A DNA stretch of 6,396 bases from Lysobacteraceae bacterium (GCA_003505795.1 DNXT01000040.1:1-6396), one strand, 5' to 3'. Positions 1-6,180 are shown, counted from the stretch's first letter. The notes: generated from the sequence alone by a model not told the origin. Numbers and translations are program-made.

Positions 1-2710
1 CTTCCGGAACATCCCCCTGGCCGGCCAGAACGCGCCCGCCGACATCCGCGCACTGGCGCTCGATGCGGGCGGCGGGCTGCTGGCGGCGTCGAGCGCCGGC
101 GTGCTGGCCGAGCGCTCCGGCCAACTGACGCTGCGCCATGCGCTGCCGGCCGGCGCCTATTCGCTGCTGCAACAACCCGACGGCCTGTGGGTGGGAACCC
201 GCGGCGGCACCCGCCGCTATGCGCGCGGCGGCGAGACCGCGCAGGCGCTTGCGGATGCCGATGCCGATGCCGGCGTGACCCAACTGGTGCGCGCGCAAGG
301 CGTGCTCTGGGCCGGCACCACGCTGGGGCTGTTCCAGTTCCGCGACGGCCGCTGGCAGCGCTTCGCCGATCCGGCCCCGACCGCGCGCCATCCGATCGAT
401 GCGCTGTACGCCGACGGCGACGGCAATCTCTGGGTCAGCCAGGCCGAGCAGTTGCTGCGGATCGTGCAGGGCCGGATCCGCGAGCGCGTGATCGAGGGCG
501 ACCGCGGCCTGGGCGTACGCGTCATGGCCGAGGACCGCGAGCGCAACCTGTGGCTGGGCAGCCGCTGGCTGGGCACGGTCCGCCTGTGGAACGGCTGGAC
601 CCGGCGCTACTCGACCCACGAAGGACTGGCCGATCCGCTGGCCTGGTCGGTGGCGCGCGATCCGGACGGCTCGCTCTGGGTCGGCACCCACGACGGCGTC
701 GCGCGCCTGCGCGACGGCCGCTTCGAGCAGGTGGTCGGCGCGGCCGCGCTGCCGCAGGCCGATGCCTACACGCTGCTCGCCGAACCCGGCAGGCTGTGGA
801 TCGGCACCCGCCGCGGTGCGTTGCTGTACGAGCATGGCCGCGCCGGCACTCCGGACTGGATGGCCCCGCTGAAGGAACTGCAGGTCAACGGCATCGTCCG
901 CGACCGGCATTCGCGGCTGTGGTTCGCCACCAGCGACGGCCTGCACGGCTGGGACGGCGCGCACTGGCAGCACTACGGCACCGCCGAGGGCCTGCGCGAT
1001 CCACGGATACGACTGCTGCACGAGGACCGCCACGGCGACCTGCTGCTCGGCACCCAGGCCGGCCTGTACGCCCTGCGCCAGGGCCGGATCGTCCCGCTCG
1101 ACGGCGGCAACGCCGCCCTGGCCGAAGCCGACATCACCGCCCTGCACGAGCTGCCCGACGGCCAGCTGCTGGCCGGCACCCTCGCCGAACAGCTGTGGCT
1201 GCTGGACCGCGGCCGCTGGAGCGCGTTCGGCGAGGCGCGCGGGCTGCCGGTCAACGCCCCCTTCTTCATCGATCACGATCGCCGCGGCCAGGTCTGGGTC
1301 GCCGGCATGCGCGGCGTGTACCGCACGCCGCTGGCCGGATTGATCGCCGCCGCCCGCGACCCGCAGCGCCAGCTACAGGGCGAGTTCGTGCTCAACGAGC
1401 GCGGCATGCGCCACGGCGGCATCCAGGGCCCGTGCTGCAACGGCGCCGGCAACGCGCGTGGGGTCGCCGACGGCGGCACGTTCTGGCTGCCCAGCCGCGA
1501 CGGACTGCTGGCGCTGGACACCCACGACATCCGCGCCAACCCGGTGGTGCCGCTGCCGATCGTGGAGCGGGTGCGCGTGCGCGGCCAATGGCACGACGCC
1601 GTCGACGCCACGCCGCGCACGCTGGACGCCGACGCGCGCGACCTCGACTTCGAGTTCACCGTGCCTTCGTTCCAGGCGCCGGAAAACGTCGACCTGCACT
1701 ATCGCCTGGTCGGCTACGACCGCGACTGGCGCAGCGTCGAGGACACCCGCCGGCGCAGCGCCACCTACACCAACCTGCCGGCGGGCAACTACACCTTCGA
1801 GGTGACCGGCTCCAACAACGCCGGCCGCTGGTCGAAGAACCCGGCCACGTTCAGCTTCCGCATCCAGCCGCGCTTCTACGAGACCACCTGGTTCCGCGCC
1901 CTGCTGCTCGGCCTGGCGGTGGTCGTGGTGCTGGGCGCGCACCAGCTGATGCTGGCGCTGCACCGGCGCAAGCGCGCCGCGCTGGAGCGGCTGGTGCTCG
2001 AACGCACCGAGGCGCTGCAGTCGGCCAACCTGCGGCTGCAGGAAGCCAGCTTCACCGACGACCTGACCCAGTTGCGCAACCGCCGCTACCTGTCGATGCA
2101 CATCCCGCACGACATCGCGATGTATCGCCGGCTGCTCGACAGCGGCGACGGCGAGAACACCGGCATGGTGTTCCTGCTGGTGGACGTGGACCACTTCAAG
2201 GCGATCAACGACAACGCCGGCCACCATGTCGGCGACGCCGTGCTGCAGCAGATGGCGCAGCTGCTGCTGCAGCAGACCCGCGACAGCGACTACGTGGTGC
2301 GCTGGGGCGGGGAGGAATTCCTGCTGGTGCTGCGCGCCACGCCGCCGAGCCAGCTGACCACGGCCGCCGAGCGCCTGCGCAGCGCCATCGCCGCGTACCG
2401 CTTCGACTTCGGCGAGGGATGCCGCGAACACCTGACCTGCTCGCTCGGCGCGGTGGAATTCCCGCTGCTCGCGGACCCGCACGAACGCCTCGGCTGGGAG
2501 CAGTTGCTGGTGATGGCCGATCGCGCGCTGTACTGGGTCAAGCGCAACGGGCGCAACGGCTGGGCCGCGTATCGCCCGTGCGCCGGTGCCAGCGTGGACG
2601 ACATCCTGCAGGCGCTGCACGAGCCGAGCGGCGACATGGGGCGGCACGACAGCCTGGTGCTGGTGCACTCGCCGCCGCATGGCCGCCAGGCTGCGGCGCC
2701 CTCGTCGTGA
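1..2710 (+). CDS. Periplasmic beta-propeller / Y_Y_Y sensor diguanylate cyclase (GGEEF), 5' end outside window
   Basis: The enzyme makes c-di-GMP from two GTP in the cytoplasm in response to a periplasmic signal. The frame is open from base 2, so the GTG at 101 is not the true start; 902 residues are visible (numbered here from base 2). Residues 1 to about 500 carry LWxGT-type Reg_prop strands every 40-42 residues. A Y_Y_Y domain follows at about 560-621 (YRLVGYDRDW, TYTNLPAGNYTFEV), then a single transmembrane helix at about 631-653 and a basic coiled-coil linker ending in TDDLTQLRNRR (from 685). The GGDEF domain has the metal-binding DVDHFK (D728), an RDSD inhibitory I-site (760-763) and GGEEF (769-773), all consistent with an active, product-inhibited cyclase. 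There is no kinase or EAL domain. The signal peptide and first blades must lie to the left of the window. The ligand is unknown; Reg_prop/Y_Y_Y sensors in Bacteroidetes hybrid two-component systems often detect glycans, so a glycan is only an inference. A vicinal Cys-Cys (478-479) sits late in the propeller. Confidence 0.93.
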   Translation, partial: FRNIPLAGQNAPADIRALALDAGGGLLAASSAGVLAERSGQLTLRHALPAGAYSLLQQPDGLWVGTRGGTRRYARGGETAQALADADADAGVTQLVRAQGVLWAGTTLGLFQFRDGRWQRFADPAPTARHPIDALYADGDGNLWVSQAEQLLRIVQGRIRERVIEGDRGLGVRVMAEDRERNLWLGSRWLGTVRLWNGWTRRYSTHEGLADPLAWSVARDPDGSLWVGTHDGVARLRDGRFEQVVGAAALPQADAYTLLAEPGRLWIGTRRGALLYEHGRAGTPDWMAPLKELQVNGIVRDRHSRLWFATSDGLHGWDGAHWQHYGTAEGLRDPRIRLLHEDRHGDLLLGTQAGLYALRQGRIVPLDGGNAALAEADITALHELPDGQLLAGTLAEQLWLLDRGRWSAFGEARGLPVNAPFFIDHDRRGQVWVAGMRGVYRTPLAGLIAAARDPQRQLQGEFVLNERGMRHGGIQGPCCNGAGNARGVADGGTFWLPSRDGLLALDTHDIRANPVVPLPIVERVRVRGQWHDAVDATPRTLDADARDLDFEFTVPSFQAPENVDLHYRLVGYDRDWRSVEDTRRRSATYTNLPAGNYTFEVTGSNNAGRWSKNPATFSFRIQPRFYETTWFRALLLGLAVVVVLGAHQLMLALHRRKRAALERLVLERTEALQSANLRLQEASFTDDLTQLRNRRYLSMHIPHDIAMYRRLLDSGDGENTGMVFLLVDVDHFKAINDNAGHHVGDAVLQQMAQLLLQQTRDSDYVVRWGGEEFLLVLRATPPSQLTTAAERLRSAIAAYRFDFGEGCREHLTCSLGAVEFPLLADPHERLGWEQLLVMADRALYWVKRNGRNGWAAYRPCAGASVDDILQALHEPSGDMGRHDSLVLVHSPPHGRQAAAPSS
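254..271 (+). repeat. Three tandem GATGCC hexamers inside the sensor gene
   Basis: Three exact copies of GATGCC encode Asp-Ala-Asp-Ala-Asp-Ala in a loop between two propeller strands. Copy-number change would keep the frame, so it is at most a site of length variation. Confidence 0.7.
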
Positions 2711-2760
2711 ACCCGTCTCCGGCCCGTGCGCTCCGGCACCTGGGCTTCATCGCGACGGCC

Positions 2761-2784
2761 GCCACGATGGCCTAGAGTCGTGGC
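2761..2784. promoter_or_regulatory. 7-bp inverted repeat spanning a -10-like TAGAGT, upstream of the hydrolase
   Basis: GCCACGA (2761-2767) and TCGTGGC (2778-2784) form a perfect inverted repeat with a 10-base spacer. The spacer and right arm contain TAGAGT (2773-2778), which resembles the TAGAAT-like -10 boxes seen in xanthomonads. A start near 2784-2786 would leave a leader of about 25 bases before the ATG at 2810. No convincing -35 is visible and no T-run follows, so it is not a good terminator. It could be an operator over a promoter, or chance in GC-rich DNA. If it is inactive, the hydrolase would be read through from the cyclase gene, 99 bases upstream. Confidence 0.3.
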
Positions 2785-2809
2785 CCCGCCCTCGACGACG
2801 CCCCCGCCG

Positions 2810-3796
2810 ATGAAGCCCATTGCCACCGCCCTGCTCGCCTGCGCCGCATTCGCCGCGCAGGCGCAATCCTATGGACCGCGCCTGGAAGGCTTCGCCTACC
2901 CGCATCCGCTCAGGACCTACGCCTTCCAGTCGCAGCGGCAATCGCTGGAGATGGCCTACATGGACGTCGCCCCGAGCGGGCGTCCGAACGGGCGCACCGC
3001 GGTGCTGCTGCACGGCAAGAACTTCTGCGCCGCGACCTGGGAGGACGCGATCGCGGCGCTGAGCGCGGCCGGCTACCGGGTGATCGCGCCGGACCAGGTC
3101 GGCTTCTGCAAGTCCAGCAAACCGGCCGCCTACCAGTTCTCGCTGGCCCAGCTTGCCGCCAACACCCATGCGCTGCTGGAACAGCTCGGCATCGAGCGCG
3201 CGGTGCTGGTCGGCCACTCGATGGGCGGCATGCTGGCGATCCGCTACGCGCTGATGTACCCGCAGGCCACCGAGCACCTGGCGCTGGTCAATCCGATCGG
3301 GCTGGAAGACTGGAAGGCGCTCGGCGTGCCCTGGCAGAGCGTGGACGCGTGGTACCAGGGCGAACTGAAGACCAGCTTCGACAGCATCAGGCAGTACCAA
3401 CTCGCCACCTACTACGCCGGCCACTGGAGCGCGCAGTTCGAGCGCTGGGCGCGGATGCAGGCCGGCATGTACGCCGGTCCCGGCCGCCAGGCGGTGGCCT
3501 GGGACCAGGCGCTGACCTACGACATGGTGTTCAACCAGCCGGTGGTGCACGAACTGCCGCAGCTGAAGGTGGCGACCACGCTGTTCATCGGCCAGAAGGA
3601 CAACACCGCGATCGGCAAGGCGCTGGCGCCGGAACCGCTGAAGGCCCGGCTCGGCGACTATCCCGTGCTCGGCAGGCGGGCGGCCGCGGCGATCCCGAAC
3701 GCGCGCCTGGTCGAGTTCGCCGAGCTCGGCCATTCGCCGCAGGTGCAGGATCCGCCGCGCTTCAACGCGGCGCTGCTGGAAGCGCTGTCGCGCTGA
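2810..3796 (+). CDS. Secreted alpha/beta-fold hydrolase
   Basis: This is a 328-residue serine hydrolase of the alpha/beta-hydrolase superfamily, probably periplasmic or secreted. I chose the ATG at 2810 because it begins a clear signal peptide, MKPIATALLACAAFAAQA, with probable cleavage after AQA (residue 18). The longer open frame from GTG 2726 adds only a low-complexity Arg/Pro segment. The ribosome-binding site is weak. Visible motifs are the oxyanion-hole loop LLHGKNF, the nucleophile elbow GHSMGG (S137), the acid in IGQKDNT (D264) and the histidine in LGHSPQ (H308), with a helical cap of about 90 residues after the elbow (VNPIGLEDWKALGVP to about 250). Length and spacing are normal for a complete enzyme. 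The mature protein has just two cysteines (C73, C100), next to the active site. The substrate cannot be read from the sequence; esterase, haloalkane-type and aminopeptidase-type members share this fold. It lies 99 bases after the cyclase stop and may be co-transcribed with it. Confidence 0.9.
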   Translation: MKPIATALLACAAFAAQAQSYGPRLEGFAYPHPLRTYAFQSQRQSLEMAYMDVAPSGRPNGRTAVLLHGKNFCAATWEDAIAALSAAGYRVIAPDQVGFCKSSKPAAYQFSLAQLAANTHALLEQLGIERAVLVGHSMGGMLAIRYALMYPQATEHLALVNPIGLEDWKALGVPWQSVDAWYQGELKTSFDSIRQYQLATYYAGHWSAQFERWARMQAGMYAGPGRQAVAWDQALTYDMVFNQPVVHELPQLKVATTLFIGQKDNTAIGKALAPEPLKARLGDYPVLGRRAAAAIPNARLVEFAELGHSPQVQDPPRFNAALLEALSR

Positions 3797-3856
3797 GCCC
3801 CGTGGCCGCGCCGCCGGCAAACGGCTGCGCCGGCTGCTTGCGCCATGCAGCATCGG

Positions 3857-3874
3857 GGCGGCCCCGGAGCCGCC
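3857..3874 (+). terminator. Weak hairpin after the hydrolase, possible terminator
   Basis: GGCGGC (3857-3862) pairs with GCCGCC (3869-3874) over a 6-base loop, 61 bases after the hydrolase stop. No run of T follows (the next bases are GCCAAG), so intrinsic termination would be poor. It is the better of two weak hairpins here and is listed because no other stop signal separates the hydrolase from the chitinase promoter region. Confidence 0.2.
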
Positions 3875-3884
3875 GCCAAGCCCC

Positions 3885-3906
3885 TTGGACACAACGTTGT
3901 CACCAA
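3885..3906. promoter_or_regulatory. Operator-like palindrome 1 (core ACAACGTTGT)
   Basis: The central ten bases ACAACGTTGT (3891-3900) are a perfect palindrome, and outer arms TTGG (3885-3888) and CCAA (3903-3906) also pair, giving 18 matching positions out of 22. The CG-centred core with a right half CGTTGTCA is typical of LacI-family operators. It shares its half-site with the second palindrome 56 bases downstream (centre to centre). In Xanthomonas a LacI-family repressor, NagR, controls N-acetylglucosamine genes, so a NagR-like protein is the first candidate. The regulator itself is not in this window. Confidence 0.55.
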
Positions 3907-3910
3907 TTAA

Positions 3911-3926
3911 TGTGACGGGAATCCCG
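3911..3926. promoter_or_regulatory. CRP/Clp-like half-site overlapping a short palindrome
   Basis: TGTGA (3911-3915) is a perfect CRP-family half-site. After six bases the second half reads TCCCG, which keeps only two of the five bases of TCACA. The centre lies about 47 bases upstream of the predicted transcription start. Clp, the xanthomonad CRP homologue, activates secreted lytic enzymes, which makes the site plausible, but the degenerate second half and the overlapping CGGGA-A-TCCCG palindrome (3916-3926) leave it uncertain. Confidence 0.25.
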
Positions 3927-3930
3927 ATTA

Positions 3931-3966
3931 TCCAGAACCTCGATTGACAACGTTATCATCGGAGGC
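3931..3966 (+). promoter_or_regulatory. Candidate chitinase promoter
   Basis: TATCAT (3954-3959) matches five of six bases of the sigma-70 -10 consensus. Seventeen bases upstream lies TCCAGA (3931-3936), a poor -35, as expected for an activator-dependent promoter. The perfect TTGACA at 3944-3949 is an alternative -35, but the corresponding -10 position (AACCGT, 3967-3972) is not convincing. Transcription would start near 3966, giving a leader of about 154 bases. Confidence 0.4.
3945..3958. promoter_or_regulatory. Operator-like palindrome 2 (TGACAACGTTATCA)
   Basis: This 14-base LacI-family-style palindrome has one mismatched pair (C3948/A3955). Its left half TGACAACG is the exact complement of the right half CGTTGTCA of palindrome 1, so both sites fit one consensus, TGACAACGTTGTCA. 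It contains a TTGACA (3944-3949 when extended by one base) and overlaps the likely -10 TATCAT, so a bound repressor would directly block RNA polymerase. Confidence 0.6.
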
Positions 3967-4018
3967 AACCGTCCGCTCTCCAGCGTGGTTTCCCGGTGGG
4001 CTCCGAACAGCGGCGCCC

Positions 4019-4034
4019 GGCGCATGCATGCGCC
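4019..4034. repeat. Perfect 16-base palindrome in the chitinase leader
   Basis: GGCGCATGCATGCGCC is a perfect palindrome. In RNA it would form a 6-bp stem with a UGCA loop, 85 bases before the chitinase start codon. It could stabilise the leader, act as a regulator site, or be chance. Confidence 0.5.
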
Positions 4035-4106
4035 CCGGAAACGCAGGAGACGTACAGGGGGAAAGATCCGGCTGTTCCGGAAGGCAGTAACCACATCGCA
4101 CAGGAC

Positions 4107-4112
4107 AGGAGG
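4107..4112 (+). promoter_or_regulatory. Strong Shine-Dalgarno AGGAGG that fixes the chitinase start
   Basis: AGGAGG ends seven bases before the ATG at 4120, which is optimal spacing. It settles the start in favour of 4120 over the GTG at 3985, which opens the same frame but would place an Arg-rich, non-secretory segment before the signal peptide. Confidence 0.85.
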
Positions 4113-4119
4113 TTTCACC

Positions 4120-6180
4120 ATGAACGTGAAATTCGCTCTACCGTGGTTGTTGTGCTGTATCACCCTCGCCGGATTCGCCTCGCACGCACAGGCGCAGTCG
4201 GTGTCCTGCAGCGGCGTCGCCGAATGGGATGCCGCCAAGATCTACCAGCCTGGCGACAAGCTGGTCTACCAGGGCAAGCTCTACCAGGCTTCCGTCCAGA
4301 TCTGGAACGCCGCGCCCACCTACTGCACCAGCTGCGGCTGGTACCAGGAACTGGGCACCTGCAGCGCCACCGGCGGCAACCAGGCCCCGACCGTCGCCCT
4401 GACCGCTCCGGCCAGCGGCGCGAGCTTCTCCAGCGGCGCCTCGATCACCGTGTCCGCGACCGCCACCGATGCCGACGGCAGCATCGCCAAGGTCGAGTTC
4501 TTCCGCGGCGCCACCTCGCTCGGCACCGATACCAGCGCGCCGTACAGCGTGACCTGGAGCAACGCCAGCGCCGGCAGCTACCAGCTCACCGCCGTGGCCA
4601 CCGACAACCAGGGCGCAAGCACCACGTCCGCGGCCCGCAGCATCACCGTCACCGGTACCGCGCCGACCGACACCACCCCGCCCAGCGTTCCCACCGGCCT
4701 GGCCTCCAGCACCCAGACCAGCAGCAGCGTCACCCTGTCGTGGAACGCCGCCAGCGACAACGCCGGCGGCAGCGGCCTGGCCGGCTACAGCGTCTACCGC
4801 AACGACACCCTGGTCGGCTCGCCGACCGGCACCTCCTACACCGACTCGGCGCTGACCGCCGACACCAGCTACAGCTACCAGGTCGCCGCGCGCGACAACG
4901 CCGGCAACGCCTCGGCCAGGAGCGCAGCGGTGAGCGTGCGGACCAAGCCGTCCGACGGCAGCGGCGGCGGCAAGCGCGTGATCGGCTACTTCGCGCAGTG
5001 GGGCATCTACGGCCGCAACTTCCAGGTGAAGGACATCGACACCAGCGGCGCGGCCGCGCGCCTGACCCACATCAACTACGCCTTCGGCAACGTGCGCAAC
5101 AACCGCTGCGAGGTCGGCGTGGTGCAGCCCTCCGATCCCAACACCGGCGCCGGTGGCGACGCCTTCGCCGACTACACCAAGTCCTTCGCCGCGGCGCAGA
5201 GCGTGGACGGCGTCGGCGACACCTGGGACCAGACGCTGCGCGGCAACTGGAACCAGCTCAAGAAGCTCAAGGCCAAGCATCCGGGCCTGAAGGTGCTGAT
5301 CTCGCTCGGCGGCTGGACCTGGTCGCGCGGCTTCGCCAGCGCGGCGCGCCCGGAGAACCGCCAGGCCTTCGTCGCCTCGTGCATCGACGCCTACATCCGC
5401 GGCAACCTGCCGGTCACCGACGGTGCCGGCGGCGCCGCCGCGGCGACCGGCGTGTTCGACGGCATCGACCTCGATTGGGAATACCCCAACGCCTGCGGGC
5501 TGTCCTGCGGCAGCGCCGAGGACCGGCAGAACTTCACCGCGCTGCTGGCCGAGTTCCGCCGCCAGCTCGACGCGGTGCGCCCGGGCCTGCTGCTGACCAT
5601 CGCCGCCGGCGCTGGCGTGGACAAGATCCGCGCCACCGATCCGGGCCAGTTCCATCCGTACCTGGACTACATCAACGTGATGACCTACGACTTCCACGGC
5701 GCGTGGGATCCGCAGACCAACCATCACTCCTCGCTGTTCAACGCCGCCGGCGACCCGTCCACCGGCGACCAGCGCTACTACAACAGCAACGACGCCATCC
5801 AGGCCTTCCTCAACAGCGGCGTGCCCTCGGCCAAGCTCAACCTGGGCATCGGCTACTACGGCCGCGGCTGGACCAACGTGCCCAACGTCAACAACGGCCT
5901 GTACCAGAGCGGCAGCGCCGCGCCGGGCACCTACGAGGCCGGCATCGAGGACTACAAGGTGCTGAAGAACGTGGCCGGCACCAGCCACGTCGACAGTGCG
6001 GCCGGCGCGCACTGGAAGTACAACGGCACCACGTTCTGGAGCTACGACAACCCGGCGGTGATCGCGCAGAAGATGCAGTACGTCAAGGCCCAGGGCCTGG
6101 GCGGCGCGTTCTTCTGGGAGTTCAGCGGCGACACCCCGCAGGCGGAACTGACCAAGGCGATCGGCGACGGCCTGCGCTGA
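4120..6180 (+). CDS. Secreted modular GH18 chitinase (CBM5/12 - Ig-like - FnIII - GH18)
   Basis: This 686-residue extracellular enzyme hydrolyses the beta-1,4 bonds of chitin with retention of configuration (substrate-assisted catalysis). The signal peptide is cleaved near AQA|QS (residue 25). A CBM5/12-type chitin-binding module spans 30-81, with W36, W62, W74-Y75 and four cysteines (C30, C69, C72, C81). An Ig-like domain (about 89-180) and a fibronectin type III domain (about 187-276) follow, then a Ser/Gly linker and the GH18 barrel (285-686). The catalytic signature DGIDLDWEYP is intact (D447, D450, D452, acid E454), as are SLGG (395-398), MTYD (521-524) and the floor tryptophan W666. YGRGW (580-584) and the residues after it indicate a chitin-insertion subdomain as in GH18 subfamily A. 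The catalytic domain resembles actinobacterial ChiC-type and Stenotrophomonas/Lysobacter ChiA-type chitinases from memory. A Gly/Ala-rich stretch (434-444) precedes the catalytic motif. It appears monocistronic, with its own promoter region and a strong terminator. The family is certain; the name chiA is possible but not assigned. Confidence 0.97.
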   Translation: MNVKFALPWLLCCITLAGFASHAQAQSVSCSGVAEWDAAKIYQPGDKLVYQGKLYQASVQIWNAAPTYCTSCGWYQELGTCSATGGNQAPTVALTAPASGASFSSGASITVSATATDADGSIAKVEFFRGATSLGTDTSAPYSVTWSNASAGSYQLTAVATDNQGASTTSAARSITVTGTAPTDTTPPSVPTGLASSTQTSSSVTLSWNAASDNAGGSGLAGYSVYRNDTLVGSPTGTSYTDSALTADTSYSYQVAARDNAGNASARSAAVSVRTKPSDGSGGGKRVIGYFAQWGIYGRNFQVKDIDTSGAAARLTHINYAFGNVRNNRCEVGVVQPSDPNTGAGGDAFADYTKSFAAAQSVDGVGDTWDQTLRGNWNQLKKLKAKHPGLKVLISLGGWTWSRGFASAARPENRQAFVASCIDAYIRGNLPVTDGAGGAAAATGVFDGIDLDWEYPNACGLSCGSAEDRQNFTALLAEFRRQLDAVRPGLLLTIAAGAGVDKIRATDPGQFHPYLDYINVMTYDFHGAWDPQTNHHSSLFNAAGDPSTGDQRYYNSNDAIQAFLNSGVPSAKLNLGIGYYGRGWTNVPNVNNGLYQSGSAAPGTYEAGIEDYKVLKNVAGTSHVDSAAGAHWKYNGTTFWSYDNPAVIAQKMQYVKAQGLGGAFFWEFSGDTPQAELTKAIGDGLR

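Larger units (their letters stand above)
3797..4119 (+). promoter_or_regulatory. Chitinase control region and 5' leader (323-base gap)
   Basis: There is no credible gene in this gap. Bases 3797-3884 are GC-rich and hold two weak hairpins without T-runs: GCCGGC at 3813 and 3829, and GGCGGC/GCCGCC at 3857 and 3869. Bases 3885-3965 are clearly more AT-rich than the surroundings and carry two LacI-style palindromes, a TGTGA half-site, a CGGGA-A-TCCCG palindrome (3916-3926) and a -10-like TATCAT. Bases from about 3966 to 4119 would be a transcribed leader of about 150 bases containing a perfect 16-base palindrome and ending in a strong Shine-Dalgarno. Confidence 0.6.

Noticed and set aside
101..103. 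GTG at 101 as the start of the cyclase
   Set aside because: The frame remains open to the left edge and already encodes propeller-like sequence (for example LLAAS), and no signal peptide follows the GTG.
1373..2680. 435-codon minus-strand open frame opposite the cyclase
   Set aside because: Its His/Gln/Val/Ala-rich composition is typical of an antisense shadow; the plus strand encodes the conserved GGEEF domain.
187..2775. 862-codon plus-strand frame overlapping the cyclase
   Set aside because: It is an Arg/Pro/Ala-rich out-of-frame reading of the same GC-rich sequence, with no recognisable domain.
2726..2809. N-terminal extension of the hydrolase from GTG 2726
   Set aside because: The added 28 residues are Arg/Pro-rich and would bury the signal peptide that starts at ATG 2810.
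3813..3834. GCCGGC repeated with a 10-base spacer after the hydrolase as a terminator
   Set aside because: The stem is only six pairs, the loop is long and no T-run follows. Such matches are frequent in DNA of this GC content.
2747..3892. 381-codon minus-strand open frame opposite the hydrolase
   Set aside because: It is an Arg/Gly/His-rich shadow of a gene with an intact catalytic triad on the plus strand.
3912..3947. Possible 11-codon leader peptide (GTG ... TGA) in the control region
   Set aside because: It has no ribosome-binding site, lies upstream of the predicted transcription start and overlaps the operator.
4028..4090. 20-codon open frame in the chitinase leader
   Set aside because: No Shine-Dalgarno is present, and its start lies inside the perfect palindrome, so chance is the simpler explanation.
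3985..4119. N-terminal extension of the chitinase from GTG 3985
   Set aside because: An optimal AGGAGG lies inside it, before ATG 4120, and a signal peptide begins at that ATG.
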